64,000 nt of DNA from Limnephilus marmoratus. Lineage: Eukaryota > Arthropoda > Insecta > Trichoptera > Limnephilidae. The translations under genes and the position numbers were made by a program. The notes beneath the pieces were generated by a model. That model did not search any database and had not been told where the DNA came from. It saw nothing but the letters and a program-made list of their open reading frames with translations. The stretch spans positions 28,357,988 through 28,421,987 of the forward strand of contig OU862918.1 of the NCBI GenBank assembly GCA_917880885.1. Reading direction: 5' to 3'. Positions 60,345-64,000 of the stretch are shown here, piece by piece (position 1 is the stretch's first letter; every line of letters starts with the position of its first letter).

Positions 60345-60560
60345 AAGTCCCTGGAAACGTTTATTGGATAGCCAACAACTCTGCCATAGGTCATCCCACG
60401 TTAGCTACGTTTGGTAACACAGTGTTTTTGTGTGTAGGTCTTGGCAGCGGATGCACCTGACGGGCCGGATCAGGGGAGGCCGGTTTGTGGAGACTCTTCG
60501 ATTTCTCCAGTCTCTCTCGACCTATCGTCCTGCACCGCAGCGGAAGGGATGGATTTTTTA
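60345..60560 (+). mobile_element. SINE-A, long form, 3'-truncated
   Basis: GTCCCTGGAAACGTTTATTG, GATAGCCAACAACTCTGCC, AGCGGATGCACCTGACGGG, CCTATCGTCCTGCACCGCAG and GGAAGGGATGGATTTTTTAA. The 3' stem is missing. Confidence 0.75.
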
Positions 60561-61735
60561 AAAAATAGAGTTACGACGCCGCAATTAGAGTTGATCCGAA
60601 GAATACATCCTTAGGAATGTTTGTATTGGTGCACATGTATACACTTGCAAAAATTATGTCCTTGCGAAACGTCACTGAGAAACAGCCTTTTCTTTTTTAC
60701 GTATTGCTTTTAACTTCCTTACTGCTTTTAGCGAAAAAGGGACAGTGCGTCGCCTTCATCAGATCCTAAAATATGTATATAATTTATTGTAAAAATAAAA
60801 CCGAAAATCTATTTGCTGAATCATCAACACTTTCCGAACGATGACCTCTGGCGTTATGAAATTAGCAGAGCTTTTTTAGATCAACGCACGAGAGTAAACC
60901 CCCAACGTAATTTCTAGAATGGTTTTTGAAGTGTTTATTGAACGGTCGACAAATAAGAAAATGAGCATTTTTTTCATGTAGATATTTTGTTAAATGTGGT
61001 CCTGCTTTAACCCGACTGTTTTACATTTCATCAGTATGTAAGTATGTTTGTACTTTCCATTTCCGTTTCAAGATGGTGGCGGTTTTAATAATTCACTAAA
61101 TATGTATTTTTTAAATTTGAAATCTTCGTGTTTATTTGCTTTTTTTATATGCAATATTTTGGTACCTAGGTACCTGCCTAAAAAAGTTTGAAGAAACGGC
61201 CCAACAAAAAAAATTCATAATCAGCGAAAACATCATTTATTATATATATTTGTCATATCTACGAAGCCACAGTGGCCCACTTCTAGTTTTCACTATTTCA
61301 AAGATCCTTTGGAATCAGTGTAAACCAAAATTAATATTTATAAAATTTGTAATAAATCACTATTTTCAGTTAATATTTACTACGAATCGGTTTATATTAT
61401 TCAGTTCAATATATTTTCCTACCATTTACATTTAATAGAATTAAAATAAATATGAATTACTTTATTAAAAATATGAGCGCAATCTACTAAAAGTTTTTTT
61501 TTCATTAGAAATTGTGAAGGCATAAAAGAAAAGCATATAAAAGAATGTAATATAATGACTACAATTGTTACAATAGAGAACTCCAGTCCAATTTTTTAGT
61601 TTTTTTTAATGAATAATGACCTTCTAACTTAAATAACTGCATTTTTATTTTTAGAGTTAGTTTTAATAGTTAAAATAATTGTCAAAGTTTTAATTTTTCA
61701 AGACCCCCCGAAAACCACCGTACAAATGGTGAATC
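60561..61735. other. Mostly unassigned; diverged repeat at about 60655-60900
   Basis: 60760-60900 is related to 24060-24250. TTTCCATTTCCGTTTCAAG (61055) resembles 29985. A 99-codon frame at 61136-61435 is A+T-driven and without motifs. No host gene. Confidence 0.4.
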
Positions 61736-62222
61736 GTGTGACGTCATCACTCCTGAAAAATTATTATGGGATCGGGCAATCAGCTGATCTACTGCCGCCA
61801 TTTTGAATTCCGTTGTTAGAAGTATTCTCCCCATAATTAGCATTACTATTTTTTTTGTGCAGTAGATTTTGAATATTTTCAATAATAGAGACAAACTAAT
61901 AAGAGATACCTTTATTTTTGAAACACTATTTAGGCCTAAATTATGTTTCAATAAACACAACAACAAAATCTCTATGAACAGTATGTAAATAAACGAATAA
62001 ATTAATACGATGGCTTGTGTCATATAACACATTCCCATACAATGACTTTACGGTGACGCACGACACGTCGAACAGTGACGTCACCATGACGGCGTGTTTT
62101 TAAGAACCGATTAAAAGTGGACTTTTTAATAATTTTTTAAAAACTCTGCGTTTAATATTATTAAATAAAACTATAAAGGGTGAATGATTATATATTCAGA
62201 ATCAGCGTTTACTGGTCTATAT
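61736..62222. other. Unassigned, two TGACGTCA words 340 bp apart
   Basis: GTGTGACGTCATCAC (61736) and CAGTGACGTCACCATG (62072) contain the CRE/ATF palindrome TGACGTCA. They could be terminal regions of a mobile element or coincidence. The 118-codon minus-strand frame between them has no domain motif that I can defend. Confidence 0.35.
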
Positions 62223-62798
62223 CAGTGGTTCCCAATCTTTTTCTGACCAGGGACCACTCGTACGTTTATTTTTTCGACAGGGACCACAAGCAGTGGCGTA
62301 GCGGCGAGGGAGTGCGGCGCCCTCCGGGAGGAGGGACCGCAACCCGACCGAGTTTTACCCCTAAGACCACAATTCTTTAGCCCCTCCCCCGAGGACGGGA
62401 CGGACCAATTTTCGAAATTTATGGCCATCCATGCTTGTGGTCAGTGGCGTAAGCTAGAGGGGCGTAATGGGATAGGGTAGGGCGAGTTCTAGCAGAATAT
62501 TTACCACAACGGAGGGGATGGAATGGGATAGGGTGGGACGGGTTCTAGCAGAATATTTACCATGACGGAGGGGGTAGAACGGGGTACAATGGGGTGGGGC
62601 GAAACGGAATACCATAATGGCCACTGACCACAAGGTACATACCTAATGATAAACTGAATATTGTCCCGATTTTTTCATTCAGACTTCTGGACCAGGGATC
62701 GCCAAGAGGCTAGCAGATGGTCCGTGGACCATCGCGGACCATCTTCTAGCCTCTTGCCGACTACTAGTGGTCCGCGGACCATTGGTTGGGAAACCCTG
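62223..62798. mobile_element. hAT-like MITE, outer element of a nested set
   Basis: The left end reads CAGTGGTTCCCAATC and the right end GGTTGGGAAACCCTG, an imperfect inverted pair, with GGGACCAC and GTGGTCC words inside. A hairpin-rich patch near 62705-62785 repeats AGGCTAGCAGATGGTCCG in inverted form. No matching 8-bp duplication was found. Its left part is split by the element at 62291-62626. Confidence 0.7.
62291..62626. mobile_element. hAT-type nested element with 8-bp duplication ACCACAAG
   Basis: The element begins CAGTGGCGTAGC and ends ATGGCCACTG. ACCACAAG flanks both sides (62283-62290 and 62627-62634), as in hAT insertions. Inside, CAGTGGCGTAAGC recurs at 62442, directly preceded by CTTGTGGT, the reverse complement of the flanking duplication, so this may be two elements fused. 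A 60-bp tandem repeat (AGTTCTAGCAGAATATTTAC and AC..CGGAGGGG) lies at 62485-62580. No ORF. Confidence 0.85.
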
Positions 62799-63645
62799 GG
62801 CCAGAATATTTTTCACTAGAGTTCCTTATTGTAATACAATTGTTGTGAAGGTTTCCATTGGCTTACTTTTTCTTTTTTATAAAATTATTCACAAAATAAA
62901 TAATAACCACTCTTGCGCTTGAAAACGTAAAGTTTAGACTGCGTTTGCCGGGCGATTTTTATGCCTATTACTTTTATTTTTTTTCACTAAAAACACATAT
63001 ATTTTTGGCTTATGGTTTCCTCTAAAAGTGATCCTCAAAAGAATTCATAATCTACAGTTTCACAGGCGCGGGTATAATTATTTTAGGGAAAAATGCTTTT
63101 TACAAGTTACGCTTTAAAATGTTAAGATGAATAATAATTGTTTGCGCCACTACTTACGTAGGTAATATGAATAAGAATAAATAATTTTGTCCATAAATAT
63201 ACTCAAATCTTAACAAATACAGAATTGGATTGAATCATCAATACAATATTGTATTAGTTAGCCTTTATTGAAAGATTTGAATTCGTTTGTGGACAGAAAT
63301 ATTTTTTCATATTCATAGGGCACATGTACGGGTGCAAACAATTAATTCATCTTAATATTGTTTCACTTGTAAAAAGTGTTTTATACCCGAGGCGGGTATA
63401 ATAATCTATGAAAAAGAAGATTATAAATTCTCTTTGCGGAAATTTTTTCAATGTGATAGGTCATGAACCGCCACGTTACAATTAATTTTACTAATCTTAT
63501 TTATACTAATCTATCTCTGCAGGTACATGACATGTTTAGATAGAATTTTTTTAATAAGATCTTAACTCCGACCCAAAAATTGGACTTGAAATGGAGGAGG
63601 GTCAGATAGGTCTGGTAAAGGTCGTGTGAGTTCGATAACGAGTAT
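62799..63645. other. No recognisable feature
   Basis: A+T-rich DNA. A short inverted word pair around 63075/63390 (CGCGGGTATAATTATTTTAGG; CGAGGCGGGTATAATAATCT, both shown in part) suggests a diverged duplication. Confidence 0.35.
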
Positions 63646-63649
63646 AATA

Positions 63650-63740
63650 TATATTGGGCTTCGTATTAAGAACAACCAAAAACTTTAATTCCATATAAGC
63701 CATTAAATTATTATATGTATCCAAAGATATTCAAATACAA
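63650..63740 (+). pseudogene. Small Jockey-like LINE fragment
   Basis: Translation gives LGFVLRTTKNFNSI, a stop, then AIKLLYV, closely parallel to LGFVIRTIKNFESLHIIKLL of the LINE at 5519-6521. It is only about 30 codons long with a nonsense codon, truncated at both ends. Confidence 0.65.
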
Positions 63741-64000
63741 AAGAGATATGCTATGGTGTCCGCGCAACTGTAGTTGCGGACTACGCCCTAATTAGAGTAG
63801 TTTGCATACGAAAATAATTTGTTCATTTCGTTGATTTTTTGAAGATGTGCATTAGCATTGGTTAACAATATAGTTTGAATACGGAAAGAATTCGTTCATG
63901 TTTAACATTCATTTGGTTTATTCGTTAATTATTCGTTCATTTAGTTTATTTGTTATTTGGTAAACAATATCGGCGACACCCTGAAGCGCAGTCCCACCTA
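63741..64000. other. No recognisable feature
   Basis: Repeated TTCGTTCAT words at 63820-63940. Nothing else can be supported before the window ends. Confidence 0.35.

Noticed and set aside
61682..62038. 118-codon minus-strand frame with a hydrophobic start
   Set aside because: The composition follows A+T-rich DNA and no domain is recognisable. It ends in unassigned sequence next to a possible mobile element.

Overview
The window looks like intergenic, repeat-saturated DNA from an arthropod, most likely an insect with a large, A+T-rich genome. The reasons are degraded Jockey/CR1/L2-type non-LTR retrotransposon ends, hAT-, Harbinger- and other TIR-type miniature elements, insect-style dispersed repeats opening with ACTAGC(A/T)G...CCCGGC, and short TTAGG runs (the insect telomere motif, here inside a dispersed element). 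I found no host protein gene that I can defend. Almost every long open frame is either the C-terminal end of a LINE reverse-transcriptase ORF or an artefact of a repeat. The only RNA-gene candidate is a tRNA-like cloverleaf at 17865-17936 (minus), which has a non-canonical anticodon loop.

Local family names used below. SINE-A: about 300-450 bp, some 19 copies, starting near TTTGGGAGGCGGG and ending in a double stem-loop plus poly(A). Its 3' end matches the last codons and 3' UTR of the LINE at 14966-15516 and 59540-60033. SINE-B: tRNA-like head, about 400 bp, ending near GTATTCACATAAAAA. FAM-C, FAM-D, FAM-F: three dispersed families sharing an ACTAGC.G.CCCGGC head. MITE-G: 490-840 bp, with a mirrored array of ATATCTA motifs. 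Element-T: 712-714 bp, 4-bp TTAA/TTAT target duplications. L2-like LINE: C-terminal ORF and a GCGCCCTTGAGGTGA tail.

Layout. 0-13 kb: L2-like LINE end, a very long two-block pentanucleotide array (81 CTTTG units then 83 TTTTG units), a hammerhead-like motif, a C-rich MITE inside a minisatellite, SINE-A, an inverted element with TTAGG runs, two LINE ends, two large foldbacks and a TATCGAT-rich TIR element that split a SINE-A. 13-22 kb: SINE-A/LINE cluster, MITE-G between 200-bp direct repeats, full SINE-B, tRNA-like locus, and a 1.9-kb hAT-type element with a perfect 8-bp duplication. 22-34 kb: FAM-D copies (one between 135-bp direct repeats), a CpG-rich island, a Harbinger-type MITE, FAM-F/FAM-C tandem, and a CGGCCGAAAC-repeat element. 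34-46 kb: MITE-G inside SINE-A, several LINE ends, another MITE-G with an 8-bp duplication, SINE-A nested in SINE-A with a 21-bp duplication, and Element-T. 46-64 kb: dense SINE-A/SINE-B, a 240-bp solo LTR, a second Harbinger-type MITE with a G21 run, two more Element-T copies, a foldback, a second hammerhead-like motif, LINE ends and nested hAT-type elements.

These sequences do not form a pathway. They form an ecosystem: LINEs supply machinery in trans to SINEs that copy their tails, and cut-and-paste elements land inside them. The strongest candidate for something undescribed is MITE-G. Next are the LINE/SINE-A tail partnership and Element-T.
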